A stretch of 64,000 nt of DNA. Source: Streptomyces sp. NBC_00620. GTDB taxonomy: Bacteria; Actinomycetota; Actinomycetes; Streptomycetales; Streptomycetaceae. The notes under the pieces are model-generated. The model ran no database searches. It had not been told where the DNA came from and saw only the letters and a list, made by a program, of their open reading frames with translations. This document shows, in pieces, positions 26,187-35,081 of the stretch. The stretch is from assembly GCF_026341825.1 (NCBI RefSeq), contig NZ_JAPENY010000002.1, forward strand, positions 1,645,001-1,709,000, given 5' to 3'. The stretch's first letter is position 1; every line of letters begins with the position of its first letter. Made by a program: the position numbers and the translations under genes.

Positions 26187-27986
26187 CTAGTTCAGCAGGC
26201 CGCGGCGGCGCGGCTGGTTCAGCGGCTCCGGCTCGTATAGGGACAGCAGGACCGCTTCGGCCCGGTCAGGGGACTTCATACCGCGGGCCGTCATCGACTT
26301 CTTGGACTCGACCTGGACGAAGCCGCCGGTGTTCGACAGCAGCTTCGGCGTGGAGAGCTGCGCGGCGGCCTTCTTGTCGATGCGAAGGCGCAGCCGCCCG
26401 CGGCCGGTGGACGGGTCGGGCTGCAGGAGGCTACGGGTCGCCAGCCACATTTCATCCCTCTTCCGCCATGGCCGCATGACGGCGCCCGGGTCGTCCTGGC
26501 TGGGGGACTCGGACACCATGACGCCGACGATCTGCGCCTGATGCCGACCGCTCTCCGCCCAACGCTCGAGCATGCTGGTGACGCCGTGACCGATGCCGTT
26601 CTTGTCGACCTTGACGCGGACCGGATGAGGGGAGCCGAGTGCGTCGGCGAGGCGCTGCGCGGCGTGGATCTCCTCAAGGACCTTCTCGGCGACCCTCACC
26701 TGGTTGTCGTTGACGGCGCCGGCGGAGGCGTGACGGAACTCAATGGCGTCGCCCACGGAGCGGTAGACGGTGAACTCGTCGCCTCCGTCCGCGGCGATGT
26801 CGACGCCCAAGCGTATCCAGGCGCCTTCCCGGACGGTGTGGTCTGCGGTCTCGCCTTCGAGGCCCAGGTCACATATGCGGTGCCAGCCGGGCCCGGTGGG
26901 GTCCTCGTACGACAGGGCGTCGTCAATCCATGTGGGCGGGACGACGAGGCCGCCGCCGCCCTTGGGGAAACGGGCGTACACCTTGGCGATGACGTAGGGG
27001 TGATCTTGACCGTAGGAGCGGATCGTGCGATCCACCCAGTCCTGGTCGGGCATGTGCCTGGACAGGGTGTGACGGTCGTTACTCGGGGGGCAGTCCGTGC
27101 AGTAGGGCACGCGCTCGCCTGTGATGGCGGGGGAGTCGAGGGAGGAGATCGGCAGGGTGACGGTCGTCGGTTCATCGGGGTCGTCGCCCTCGATGCACAG
27201 TCCCTCGAACCAGCTTGCGGGGTCGTCCATCGCAGGGTTGCCGATGGCGAGCATCGCGGCGTGGCCGCCGGTCAGCAAGTTGTTGGTGCCGTGGCCGATC
27301 ATCGGGGCGATACCGCCCGCCTCGTCGACGATGAGGAGGATGTGGGCCATGTGGATGCCCTGCATCGCAGCCTCGTCGTTGGCGGGTGCACTGAAGCCGT
27401 AGGCGGCGACGAAGTCGTGGCCCTGCGGGGTCGGCATCTTGTACTGGACGGTGTCGCAGGTGCCCGGAAGGCCGGCGCGCGGAACCACCTTGCGGATGTG
27501 GGGCCAGAGTTGGCGCTGTACCTGGCGGAATCTGGTGGCGGTGGTGATGCACAGCGCGGTGCCGACCGGGTAGACGTTCACGAACCACACCGCGGCACGC
27601 GCGGCAAGGTGGGTCTTGCCGACGCCGAATCCGGCGGGGACGGCTACGCGTTTGTGGTTGACGATCGAGTCGAGGACGGCACGCTGCTTGCTCCACAGAC
27701 TCTCGCCGAGGACGTCCTCAACGAACCCGCTCGGGGTGTCCCGCCACAGTCCGTACAGCGAGCCAGTGGCCCGTTCCACTTCCCGCATGACGTATGGGCG
27801 TTCGCGGGCGGTGATCTCGTACTTGAAAGCGCGGCGGCGCGCGGGGACGGGGGCGCGGAGCAGGATGTCGGCAACGTTGGCGGCGTCGCGTGAGACGACG
27901 CCGGGCCGGCGGGCGTACTGCAGCTCGCGGGCCGGAGGGACTACCACGGGGGATCGTCTGGTCGGCGCGGGCTGGGTGCGGGGCAT
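26187..27986 (-). CDS. terL: Phage-type large terminase (packaging ATPase-nuclease)
   Basis: 599 residues. Walker A is GFGVGKT at residues 119-125, and Walker B is HILLIVDEAGG with D221/E222. An ATPase-coupling region (ALCITTATRFRQVQ) lies between. The C-terminal half begins with WIRLGVDIAADGGDEFTVY, the first acidic motif of the RNase-H-like nuclease, and has VKVDKNGIGHG further on. The full two-domain length suggests a functional enzyme that would package DNA into a procapsid. No portal, small terminase or structural gene is recognised nearby. A partial paralogue lacking Walker A is at 31880. Confidence 0.88.
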   Translation of the reverse strand: MPRTQPAPTRRSPVVVPPARELQYARRPGVVSRDAANVADILLRAPVPARRRAFKYEITARERPYVMREVERATGSLYGLWRDTPSGFVEDVLGESLWSKQRAVLDSIVNHKRVAVPAGFGVGKTHLAARAAVWFVNVYPVGTALCITTATRFRQVQRQLWPHIRKVVPRAGLPGTCDTVQYKMPTPQGHDFVAAYGFSAPANDEAAMQGIHMAHILLIVDEAGGIAPMIGHGTNNLLTGGHAAMLAIGNPAMDDPASWFEGLCIEGDDPDEPTTVTLPISSLDSPAITGERVPYCTDCPPSNDRHTLSRHMPDQDWVDRTIRSYGQDHPYVIAKVYARFPKGGGGLVVPPTWIDDALSYEDPTGPGWHRICDLGLEGETADHTVREGAWIRLGVDIAADGGDEFTVYRSVGDAIEFRHASAGAVNDNQVRVAEKVLEEIHAAQRLADALGSPHPVRVKVDKNGIGHGVTSMLERWAESGRHQAQIVGVMVSESPSQDDPGAVMRPWRKRDEMWLATRSLLQPDPSTGRGRLRLRIDKKAAAQLSTPKLLSNTGGFVQVESKKSMTARGMKSPDRAEAVLLSLYEPEPLNQPRRRGLLN

Positions 27987-28185
27987 GGCGGGGAAAGTGC
28001 CGTGTTCGGGGATCTAGTGTCGCGGCATTGCCGGGGCCTATGCCCAGACACAGGCCAGGCCTGTGCATGTTCCGGCACGGACCAAACGAAGACGAACGCC
28101 CGAGGAACAACGGGATGGTTCGCGCCGGAAAATAGTTGCCGGGGTGAGGCCCCTGCACCCGGGGGAGGTGGATCAGGGGCCGTCA

Positions 28186-28209
28186 CCCCGGCCGGGGGTG
28201 CGGCCGGGG
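28186..28209. terminator. GC-rich stem-loop
   Basis: CCCCGGCC and GGCCGGGG flank an 8-base loop, in the 290-bp gap between the gene ending at 28279 and the terminase gene. Nothing else is seen in that gap. Confidence 0.45.
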
Positions 28210-28278
28210 AGCTTTACCCGGGGGGAGTCCGGGCTGAGCGGCCAGCCGCACTAGTAGTACGTCGGGGGCCGAATTTTG

Positions 28279-28959
28279 TTACGCCTTGCCGATGTCGTGG
28301 AGCGTGACCGGCGGGATGTCCCAGAACCTGCGCCGCACGGCGTCCCGGCGCTCCCGGTCCCATCGGAGGCTGTCCAGGTCGACCCAGCCGCCGCGGGGAC
28401 GGACCTCGAATGCCCACACGGCGCCGGGCGCGGGGTCCGTCGTGTCCTTGAGTGGCCTGCCCGCGGCAACCCACTTCCCTATGGACTCGCGGGCGTCCTG
28501 CTCCAGGCGGGCGTGCTCCTCGCTGCTCAGCGGGGCGGGCCGAAAGCTGACGGGGGCAGCGAAGAACAGGACAGGCCCGCGGGTTGCGCGGCGGGTGTCC
28601 GCCAGCGTCGACTCCTCGACGCGTGCGGCCTCGCGCTTGATGAGCTCGAGGACGGCGGCGACGGCTGAGCAGCCGGGGCAGGGGCATTCCTCCCCGCTGC
28701 TGTTGCTGATGGTGGTGTCCTCGTCGGGGGCATCGGCTGCGGGTGCCGGCGCCCGCAGGCTGGCGAGCAGGCCCTGCTCCTCCTCAGACGCCCGGATCGC
28801 CTGCCGGAAGAGGCCGACCTCAGTCTCGGCGGCGGTACGTTCGTCAGCGGTGAGCCGGAACCAGGGGGTGAGGGTGGTCCCGGCGTGCTGCATGAAGGCA
28901 CGGCGAACCTCCCAGAAGTGACGGGTCAGGTTCGGCGGGAGCATCGTTCGCATCGTCAT
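28279..28959 (-). CDS. Hypothetical phage protein
   Basis: 226 residues. Helical N-terminal half with two closely spaced Cys residues (ECPCPGCSA, residues about 92-99), then a region ending in RRRFWDIPPVTLHDIGKA. Some similarity in style to small actinophage proteins; no domain recognised. It lies upstream of and on the same strand as the terminase, separated by a probable terminator. Confidence 0.6.
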   Translation of the reverse strand: MTMRTMLPPNLTRHFWEVRRAFMQHAGTTLTPWFRLTADERTAAETEVGLFRQAIRASEEEQGLLASLRAPAPAADAPDEDTTISNSSGEECPCPGCSAVAAVLELIKREAARVEESTLADTRRATRGPVLFFAAPVSFRPAPLSSEEHARLEQDARESIGKWVAAGRPLKDTTDPAPGAVWAFEVRPRGGWVDLDSLRWDRERRDAVRRRFWDIPPVTLHDIGKA

Positions 28960-29160
28960 GGTGGCGGGAACGGCAGACGGCCGAAATTTGTGACACCCCT
29001 CGGCTGCGCTGATGCTCGTTCGAGGGCTCTGAAGGCCGATGCCCGCCGATGCCTGAGCGCAGCGAAGGCATCGGAACCTACTTCATGGTGGTGCTTGATC
29101 TTGTTACTAAAGGCGCCTGATCTACCGGTGCCCGGCATCCCGGCGTCCGCTTCACCGGAA

Positions 29161-29202
29161 GCCGGTTTTTCAGGCCCCGGCCACCGGGGCCTGAAAACCG
29201 GC
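29161..29202. terminator. Long stem-loop terminator
   Basis: GCCGGTTTTTCAGGCCCCGG and the near-perfect complement CCGGGGCCTGAAAACCGGC with a 3-base loop and one bulged T. It follows the HTH gene ending at 29245. The remaining gap (28960-29160) shows no gene. Confidence 0.75.
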
Positions 29203-29244
29203 ACCGGTGGCGCTGGAGCCGGTCAGGTGGGGCAACGCCCCTCG

Positions 29245-29841
29245 TCAACGCGCTTGGCGCTGCTTGGCCGCAGCCAGGTGCTTGTAGATCAGGCGTCGCT
29301 GGACGCCAGCGTGGTCGGCGATGCGGGCGGGGTCCCACCCGTAGGGCTCTTCCGTCAGGGCGAGCGCAGCGTCCTGCATGAAGCGCACCGCGCGGCCGCG
29401 GCGGGCTTTCGCCTTCTCGATGATGCGTCCAAGCGAAGGCAGTCGTTCGGCAGCCGACTCGACGCGCTGCACCCCAAGCTGCTCACCCAGCTCCGTCAGT
29501 TCTTCGTCGGTCATCCTGGGCGGCAGCGGCTTCTTGGCATCGCCGTACGCGACGCTGCTCAGGATCTCCCGAACAGCGTTCCTGTTGACGCCGATCGCGT
29601 GCCCGAGGCTGACAGCCTGGATGTGGTCGTAGAACCACAGGCTGGCCAGGGCGGCGTTTCGTTCGTCACTGTGCAGCCCAATCTCGGCGTCAGCCTGGCG
29701 GATGATGTCGGCTGCAAGGCCAATCCGGACGTCGGGGCGGGCGATGATGCCCAACTCGTTGCTGACGGCCTGTTGTGCCTCACGGCGAAGACGCACGTAG
29801 TTCGGAATGGGTCCTTCAAGTGTGGGGGCAACTCGGGGCAT
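29245..29841 (-). CDS. Helix-turn-helix DNA-binding protein of the phage block
   Basis: About 198 residues from ATG 29841, chosen because GGAG is nearby; ATG 29865 is an alternative. Two recognition-helix-like stretches are visible: AVSLGHAIGVNRNAVREIL near residue 85 and ARIADHAGVQRRLIYKHLAA at the C-terminus. This two-HTH arrangement would fit a regulator or a small-terminase-like DNA-recognition protein. A GCTGTACTATTC promoter core lies about 80 bases upstream. It could regulate the island's promoters, which is inference. Confidence 0.65.
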   Translation of the reverse strand: MPRVAPTLEGPIPNYVRLRREAQQAVSNELGIIARPDVRIGLAADIIRQADAEIGLHSDERNAALASLWFYDHIQAVSLGHAIGVNRNAVREILSSVAYGDAKKPLPPRMTDEELTELGEQLGVQRVESAAERLPSLGRIIEKAKARRGRAVRFMQDAALALTEEPYGWDPARIADHAGVQRRLIYKHLAAAKQRQAR

Positions 29842-29922
29842 GATCGCCGTACTCCGTCTCGGCATAGGCGCGGTGCTGCGCCTGGTAGCGGCTGGGGCAT
29901 CCTCATGCCGCCACGTCGCCGA

Positions 29923-29934
29923 GAATAGTACAGC
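29923..29934 (-). promoter_or_regulatory. Conserved island promoter core
   Basis: Minus strand GCTGTACTATTC. TACTAT fits a -10 box, and CTGACA lies 17 bases upstream as a -35. Same 12-mer core as upstream of 46561 and 52701. It should drive the HTH gene at 29841. Confidence 0.65.
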
Positions 29935-29961
29935 GAGAGAAACACCTTGTCAGGTGTGCCT

Positions 29962-30216
29962 TCAGCGCAGGGGCACTGACCTGTATCGGAGCGCAGCGAA
30001 CCACACGCCCCCCATGATCAATACCCTTCCCTGAGCATCCTGCGCCCATCGCTGTCCGGGGGCTGAGTCGCGGGGCGTGTCGGTCGTCGCGATCCGGCCG
30101 AACCCGAAGTTCGGGCCCTGCCGGATCCGGACAGCCCACAGCCGGAACGGGCCCAGGCACAGGCCTCGAGGCGCGCGCACGCGGAGCTGCACCGCGATGC
30201 GACGTCGGCGCTTCAT
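29962..30216 (-). CDS. Small basic hypothetical protein
   Basis: 84 residues from ATG 30216, which overlaps the HNH gene stop (ATGA). Starts MKRRRRIAVQLRVRAP and is rich in Arg. No domain recognised. Coupling to the HNH gene supports translation. Confidence 0.5.
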   Translation of the reverse strand: MKRRRRIAVQLRVRAPRGLCLGPFRLWAVRIRQGPNFGFGRIATTDTPRDSAPGQRWAQDAQGRVLIMGGVWFAALRYRSVPLR

Positions 30217-30566
30217 CGGGCGGCCTCCACTCGCGTGCTGCGCACCCCGTCCGGAGTGAGGACGTACCGGCGGCCGTCGGGGTAGCGCACCTCGACCCTG
30301 CCGGGGAGCTGCGGCCGGCGCACCTTCCACCCGGCCTCGTACGACTCCCGCGGGTGGTCCTCGAACCAGGAGTTACACACAGTGCAGACGAGTAGCAGGT
30401 TGTGGGCCTGGTTGATCCACGGCTCCCGGGCGCCGCCCATGCCGCGGTTCACGCGGTGGTGGATGGTCAAGTCCTGGCTCGAGCTGCAGCGCACGCAGGC
30501 GCCGCTGTCCCGGTCGTGGACGATGGCGCGCACTACATCGGTGGGGCCGGTACGTCGTCGGGCCAC
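30213..30566 (-). CDS. HNH endonuclease
   Basis: 117 residues from GTG 30566, with GAGGAG upstream. The HNH fold is clear: CVRCSSSQDLTIHHRVNRG (first CxxC and the HH catalytic region), then NQAHNLLLVCTVCNSWFED (Asn and second CxxC). Phage HNH nucleases of this size often assist terminase-driven packaging or act as free-standing nucleases. It is on the same strand as the terminase a few kilobases away, which is a usual phage arrangement. Confidence 0.82.
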   Translation of the reverse strand: MARRRTGPTDVVRAIVHDRDSGACVRCSSSQDLTIHHRVNRGMGGAREPWINQAHNLLLVCTVCNSWFEDHPRESYEAGWKVRRPQLPGRVEVRYPDGRRYVLTPDGVRSTRVEAAR

Positions 30567-30754
30567 AGCACTGATCTCCTCGCCTGCCCCGGGCGCCGGG
30601 CCGCACGGAGCGCGGCCCAGGTGGTCACGCCCGGGGCGAGGCGGGGAGAGTGGACAGCGGCACCCACTTACGTCGCGTCGATGCACCACGGCGTCACGCC
30701 AACTGGACGGCTCGATCTCACGTGCCTCGGCCGCTGATTGCTCGTTGCCCAGGC

Positions 30755-31084
30755 ATGACGCACGAAGACCTCGCCCCAGCCACTGGCTGCCAAGTCGCCA
30801 CCGCTGAGCTGATCACGCTCGATGCCACCGTCAGCCAGATTGACGAGGCGATCGCCGCGAACGAGCGTGAGCAGGCGGCACTTGACCGGATGGAGGCGGC
30901 ATCACCGGAGCTTGAGCGGTTGGAGCGCTTGTATCCGGGGCGCCCCACAACTCAGAACATGCTGGACGACGCAGGAGTCTCCAGGGCCGATCTGGGGCTG
31001 GAGGAGAGCGACCTGGCACTCATCGACGAAATGCTGGCGCCGATCACCGGCGACGTTGAACCGCAGGAATGGACCATGCGGTAG
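30755..31084 (+). CDS. Small acidic helical hypothetical protein
   Basis: 109 residues on the opposite strand to its neighbours. Likely coiled-coil in the middle (DEAIAANEREQAALDRMEAA), acidic overall. It is convergent with the gene at 31150, and a strong bidirectional terminator separates them, supporting independent transcription. No family recognised. Confidence 0.5.
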   Translation: MTHEDLAPATGCQVATAELITLDATVSQIDEAIAANEREQAALDRMEAASPELERLERLYPGRPTTQNMLDDAGVSRADLGLEESDLALIDEMLAPITGDVEPQEWTMR

Positions 31085-31097
31085 TGCCTGACGCTCC

Positions 31098-31141
31098 GGT
31101 GAGGTGACGCGGAATGGGCCCGGGTACCGCGTCACCTCACC
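31098..31141. terminator. Bidirectional 15-bp terminator
   Basis: Arms 31098-31112 and 31127-31141 (GTGAGGTGACGCGG core) are fully complementary with a 14-base loop. It lies between convergent genes ending at 31084 and 31150. Confidence 0.8.
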
Positions 31142-31149
31142 TCGTCCGG

Positions 31150-31626
31150 TCAGATCGCGCGGTGCTCGGCGAGCGCCTGCTCCAGGAGGTCGAGGATCGT
31201 CACGATGTCGTCGACCTTCACGTAGGCGATGCCGATCGAGGCGGTGCCGTCGTCGTGGACATCGATGGCGTACTCCGCGTACGTCGACTCGTCTTCGTAG
31301 TGGTACTCGCCGGGCGCGGCCGCGGCGAACCCGCCGGGCCCCTCGTCGAACCAGTCGGCGCCGAACACCTCGTTCATCGCGGCGCCGACAGCTTCCTTGG
31401 GGACGTGCTCGAACTCGATGGTGGCGCGCCCGTGGTCGTCGAGGCACACCTTCCCCTCGCCCTCGCCGGGCGTCTGCCACCGCAGGGTGGGCCCGTAGCA
31501 GCGGCAGCGGGGATCGGACAGGTTCAGTGCGGGGAACGCCGCGGTGAACGCGGCTTGTGCGGCTCGTTCGTGGACGGACCACGCCCCGTACCAGTCTTGG
31601 AGTGCCTGGGTGACGTGCGGCTGCAT
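31150..31626 (-). CDS. Hypothetical phage-block protein
   Basis: 158 residues from ATG 31626 with GGAAGGAG upstream; longer upstream frame rejected for poor composition. Contains a Cys pair (DPRCRCYGP) and ends in an acidic beta-rich region (YHYEDESTYAEYAIDVHDDG). It shares with other island proteins the acidic DDG/DDEG pattern. Function unknown. Confidence 0.6.
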   Translation of the reverse strand: MQPHVTQALQDWYGAWSVHERAAQAAFTAAFPALNLSDPRCRCYGPTLRWQTPGEGEGKVCLDDHGRATIEFEHVPKEAVGAAMNEVFGADWFDEGPGGFAAAAPGEYHYEDESTYAEYAIDVHDDGTASIGIAYVKVDDIVTILDLLEQALAEHRAI

Positions 31627-31879
31627 GCAGCTCCTTCCCGCCCGCGGCGCGGGGCCGCCGGGTGGCGGCCGCGGAGCACGGCGCGGGCGAACGGCGCACC
31701 CTGCCGGTGGCGGAGCCCTTGCGTCCGTTCCTGGACGGTGGCGGCGAGACGCTGGTAGATCCCGGGGCATGAAGAACGCCCTGCTCCGGCGCGTTGCGCG
31801 GCGATGCGAGATCCACGACGGAGCGTCAGCCGCTCGCATCCGGGCTCTGGAAACTGGCCTCGGGATGCCGCTGTCGCCA

Positions 31880-32767
31880 TCAGACGGGGGCTTCGTCGAT
31901 CAGTACGCCAATCCGGATCCATCGGCTGTGGTCACCGCTGGTGTCCGCGGGCGCGGTGACCTGATCGCACGCCTCGAACCCGGTGAACCACTCCTCCGGC
32001 TCGTCGGTGGTGCCGCCGAGGGCGACGATCCGGGACCCGCCGTGCACGTTCTCGGCGAGGAAGTTCATCGTGGCCCGCATGTCGGGGGAGGCGATCTTGT
32101 CCGCGTCGGCGACCACGGCCACGAAGTTGTGCAGCCCGCCCATCGCGTAGGGGTCGGTGTTCCACACGGCGAACGCCATGACGTGCTGCGGGCCTTCGAG
32201 GTCGTCGGCCCACCACGACCAACGGGACATGTCCAGCTTCCCGGGCAGCGACGCGTTGTCGATGAACCGGGCCAGGCAGCGCCACACGCTCGTCGCGGTC
32301 TGCCGGTACTGGGCGAACGAGACGGCCACCCGCGGACAGTCGTCGTACGGGCGGGGGCCGGACACGAGCGCGGTCCAGGCCATGAGGGCGGCGGCGGTCT
32401 GGTGGTTGTCGGGGTGCGGGACCCGGGCGGCGACCCGGCGGACGTCGGGGCCGGCTGCGGCGTCGAGGACCGCACGCTGCGCGTCGGTGAGGGGGAGGCC
32501 GAGGATGTCCTCGGCGAACCCGGACGGGGTGTCGCGCCACAGCTCGTACGCGCTGCCCGTGCGCATGTCCATCACGACCAGCACGTCCAGGAGCGTCAGG
32601 TCGTCCAGCGCGGCGAGGTGGGCGCGCCGTTCGGCGACCGGCTTGTTCAGGAGCCAGTGCGCGAGCTCCACGGTCTGGGTGTCCGGCGAGGCGGTCCGGT
32701 GCGGGCGGGTGTAGGTCCGGGCCAGGGCGGCGAACACGGCGAAGCGGGTGCGCGGGATGAACGTCAT
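31880..32767 (-). CDS. Terminase-like protein lacking Walker A and the nuclease domain
   Basis: 295 residues from ATG 32767. Residues 71-105 (GSAYELWRDTPSGFAEDILG and the following QRAVLD) match the terminase at 26187 (GSLYGLWRDTPSGFVEDVLG). Where the terminase has GFGVGKT, this protein has RVPHPDNHQT, and the Walker B DE is replaced by VVADADK. The alignment continues through AMGGLHNF (AMQGIHMA in the terminase) and stops before the nuclease domain. It therefore retains the fold of the ATPase domain but probably cannot hydrolyse ATP. It may modulate packaging or be a decaying duplicate; the intact frame argues for retention. Confidence 0.7.
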   Translation of the reverse strand: MTFIPRTRFAVFAALARTYTRPHRTASPDTQTVELAHWLLNKPVAERRAHLAALDDLTLLDVLVVMDMRTGSAYELWRDTPSGFAEDILGLPLTDAQRAVLDAAAGPDVRRVAARVPHPDNHQTAAALMAWTALVSGPRPYDDCPRVAVSFAQYRQTATSVWRCLARFIDNASLPGKLDMSRWSWWADDLEGPQHVMAFAVWNTDPYAMGGLHNFVAVVADADKIASPDMRATMNFLAENVHGGSRIVALGGTTDEPEEWFTGFEACDQVTAPADTSGDHSRWIRIGVLIDEAPV

Positions 32768-32840
32768 GCGCGCACGGTAGGGAGCCGCCGCCCTTGCATC
32801 GCGCTCGCCCATGGGGCCATTGGGGTGCTCCGGCAACGGG

Positions 32841-32879
32841 CCGCGCCCCGGGCGGCGTTGGTGCCGTCGCGGGGCGCGG
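32841..32879. terminator. GC-rich stem-loop
   Basis: CCGCGCCCC and GGGGCGCGG, 21-base spacing, immediately downstream of the gene ending at 32911. Same GCGCCCC-type arm as other terminators in the block. Confidence 0.6.
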
Positions 32880-32910
32880 GTGAGGTGCTGAGCGGGTCAG
32901 CGGGGCGGAT

Positions 32911-33192
32911 CTAGACGTCCGGCTCCGTGGGGGTCGGGTCCGGGGTCGTGGGCGACGGGTCCAGGGTCGGGTCTGAAGGGGTGGGGGTCGGGTCCGGGGT
33001 CGTGCCGGAGGGTGTGGGCGTCGGGTCCGGGGTGGGCGTCTGGGATGTCGACGGCTGGGACGGGGTCGGGGTGGGGTCGGCGCTGCCACCGCTGCCGCCG
33101 AAGACGGCGAGAGCGGCGATCAGGACACCGATGACGACCAGGACGGCGCCGACGACCAGGGCGACGGTGCGCCTGGAGGGTCTTGCAGACAT
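32911..33192 (-). CDS. Membrane-anchored Pro/Thr-rich small protein
   Basis: 93 residues, ATG 33192 with GGAAGGAA upstream. One transmembrane helix (LVVGAVLVVIGVLIAALAVF) after a basic N-terminus, then a roughly 55-residue tail of PTPTPDPTP-like repeats. This should put an extended stalk outside the membrane. Low-complexity codon repeats make the DNA internally repetitive at 32920-33070. Function unknown. Confidence 0.6.
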   Translation of the reverse strand: MSARPSRRTVALVVGAVLVVIGVLIAALAVFGGSGGSADPTPTPSQPSTSQTPTPDPTPTPSGTTPDPTPTPSDPTLDPSPTTPDPTPTEPDV

Positions 33193-33263
33193 GTGCGGGG
33201 TTCCTTCCCTGCGGTTGTGGGACCGCGGGAGGCTGCACGTTCCGGGGTGCTTGTGGCGCGCGC

Positions 33264-33632
33264 TCATTTCTTGCGCGCTGGAGCGGCGGCCTTCGGCGCC
33301 GGGGCGGGCGCCTTCACCGCCGGGGCCTTGGCCGCAGGCGTCTTGGCCTTCGGCGTCGCGGGCGCCTTCGTGGAGCTGCCCGTACTCGAAGAACCGTCGG
33401 CAGCCGGAAGCACCGCCCCGCTTGATGGCCCGTTGCCGTACAGGACGCACGGCCGCGGGCCGGCCGGGACGACGTCGCCTGCCGTAGTGCGGGTCACCGG
33501 ACACCTGCGGGTGTCGTCGTCGACTCCTGCGGCGAGAACCGCGAAGAGCACGACCAGCCCGAATACGGCGACTCCCGCCCCCAGGGCGACGAGCGGCTTG
33601 ATGAATCGGTCGGCATCTCGGTTGATCTTCAC
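33264..33632 (-). CDS. Single-pass membrane protein with Lys/Ala/Pro tail
   Basis: 122 residues from GTG 33632 (GGAAGG seven bases upstream). A hydrophobic helix (FIKPLVALGAGVAVFGLVVL) lies near the N-terminus, followed by a short extracytoplasmic part with two cysteines (RRCPVTR, RPCVLYG) and a long Ala-Pro-Lys tail reminiscent of a histone-like or wall-associated tail. It is next to the other small membrane protein on the same strand; the two may work together at the cell surface. Confidence 0.55.
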   Translation of the reverse strand: MKINRDADRFIKPLVALGAGVAVFGLVVLFAVLAAGVDDDTRRCPVTRTTAGDVVPAGPRPCVLYGNGPSSGAVLPAADGSSSTGSSTKAPATPKAKTPAAKAPAVKAPAPAPKAAAPARKK

Positions 33633-33762
33633 GGCGTGGCCTTCCACACGGAGGGATGAGGCCGCGGATCGTGAAGGGCGGACGCGCTTTGCGTCGCGCC
33701 CTCCGTCGCCGGTACGCGAACAGGGTGCCGCCGAGACTCCGGGGCGGGCGTACGGTCGAGAC

Positions 33763-34116
33763 GTGAGCAGCGAGGACATTCCGGAGCCGGTGGAGGCGCG
33801 GCCGTGGCGCCGGGAGAACGGGCCGCCGGAACCGGTGGTGTGGTTGTGGCCGGAGGGCGACCGGCCGACGCTGCTGGTGTGGTCGGCGGGGGAGTGGCGG
33901 AACGCTCCGGTCATGGCGGAGCAGGACTGGCCGGACGGCTCGGTCTACTTTCAGGTGAGCGTCGACCTGCGCGGGGACTCGCAAGCCACGGTCCGCCTGT
34001 ACCGGTGGCCGCAGTCCGGCCTGCGGGCGGGTCAGAAGAGCGGCTCACAGCCATCGAGGAGCGTCGACGTGCGACGGCAGGGGAGCATGCCCCATCGGGG
34101 GCCCCGACGGGCGTAG
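33763..34116 (+). CDS. Hypothetical protein, plus strand
   Basis: 117 residues from GTG 33763. Trp-rich and beta-like (EPVVWLWPEGDRPTLLVW, then SAGEWRNAPVM). It is divergent from the membrane-protein gene at 33632 and convergent with the short gene at 34139. No family recognised. Confidence 0.55.
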   Translation: MSSEDIPEPVEARPWRRENGPPEPVVWLWPEGDRPTLLVWSAGEWRNAPVMAEQDWPDGSVYFQVSVDLRGDSQATVRLYRWPQSGLRAGQKSGSQPSRSVDVRRQGSMPHRGPRRA

Positions 34117-34138
34117 GCGGGGCCGTCAGGGCGTTCGG

Positions 34139-34318
34139 TTAGATCTGTCCGCGGAACAGGATGTCCAGCTCGTCGTCGAGTTCGACGAGGTCCTCGTGCC
34201 ACGTGAACAGGACGTTGGCCCGGAACCGTTCGAGGTCCGCAATCGCTGCGGCGACGCCGGAGACATGCACACGAACCCGCCAGTGCGGAGGATGCTCGGG
34301 GCCCTGGGCGCTGTCCAT
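34139..34318 (-). CDS. Very small acidic hypothetical protein (59 aa)
   Basis: ATG 34318 to TAA 34139. It reads as a normal protein (HVSGVAAAIADLERFRANVL, then DLVELDDELDILF), unlike the overlapping frame. It follows the gene ending at 34346 on the same strand after 27 bases. Function unknown. Confidence 0.5.
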   Translation of the reverse strand: MDSAQGPEHPPHWRVRVHVSGVAAAIADLERFRANVLFTWHEDLVELDDELDILFRGQI

Positions 34319-34345
34319 GCTCCGAGCATCCCGGATGGCGGACGG

Positions 34346-34552
34346 CTACAGGTAGGTGACCTGCAGCTCGGCGCCGCGGAGACCGCCGTTCAGCGGGATG
34401 CCGGTCAGCAGGATGCGGACGGGGCGGCCGTCGATCTCGACTTCGCGGACGGAGCCGATCGGGGCGGAGCTTTCGAACTCGATGACGCGCTTGGGGTCGA
34501 ACAGCGTGCTGGGGTTGGTCACCAGGTAGGTGTGGACGGGGTTCGCGGTCAT
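34346..34552 (-). CDS. Small hypothetical protein (68 aa)
   Basis: 68 residues with a beta-rich composition (IEFESSAPIGSVREVEIDGR) and no membrane segment. Probable head of a two-gene unit with the 59-residue gene downstream. No family recognised. Confidence 0.55.
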   Translation of the reverse strand: MTANPVHTYLVTNPSTLFDPKRVIEFESSAPIGSVREVEIDGRPVRILLTGIPLNGGLRGAELQVTYL

Positions 34553-35081
34553 GGCCTCGGCCTCTCGTGCCAGGGGCGCCCCGGTGGGCTGCCCTCACCC
34601 CTTGTCGAGGCCTCAGCCCGCAGCGGACAGGAACGGGTGCCCGGATCGATCACACAACATTGATGTGATCCTCGTCACGCACCCCGAGCTCGTGGGCTCG
34701 CCAGGCACGCATCTCGTCATCTCCGCAGAGACGAGCGGGGGTTGCCACATATTCGCAGGTCAACAGGCCTGCGAAGCCGCGACGACGAAGTGATGCGCCC
34801 ATCGCCCAAACAACGACGCCCAGCGTCGGCGTTCCCGCAGATCAACCCTCGCGCGGACAGGCGTCGGAGGGCTCCTATCGATGCGTCTCCGTCGGTTCGC
34901 CAGTCGACGCTTCAGCACGGAACTCGGCCGGAACTCGGGGGTCCTGACCTGCTGTTCACTGTGTTCACGGGGTCGAAAGACCGTCAGGACGGAATGAGGC
35001 CGCTCCCTGCCAGGAGCGGCCCCACGTGACTCCGTGCATCGCAGAGACATTCGAACGACACCAATCGGAGGTACCCCCATC
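34553..35081. other. 530-bp intergenic region with two hairpins
   Basis: No gene convincing on either strand. A 7-bp inverted repeat GATCACA/TGTGATC (34648-34670) could be an operator. A 9-bp hairpin GGCCGCTCC/GGAGCGGCC (34998-35021) could end or attenuate a transcript ahead of the gene at 35082. Confidence 0.4.

Noticed and set aside
26541..27893. 450-codon plus-strand frame opposite the terminase
   Set aside because: Shadow frame; the terminase Walker A and B motifs are on the minus strand.
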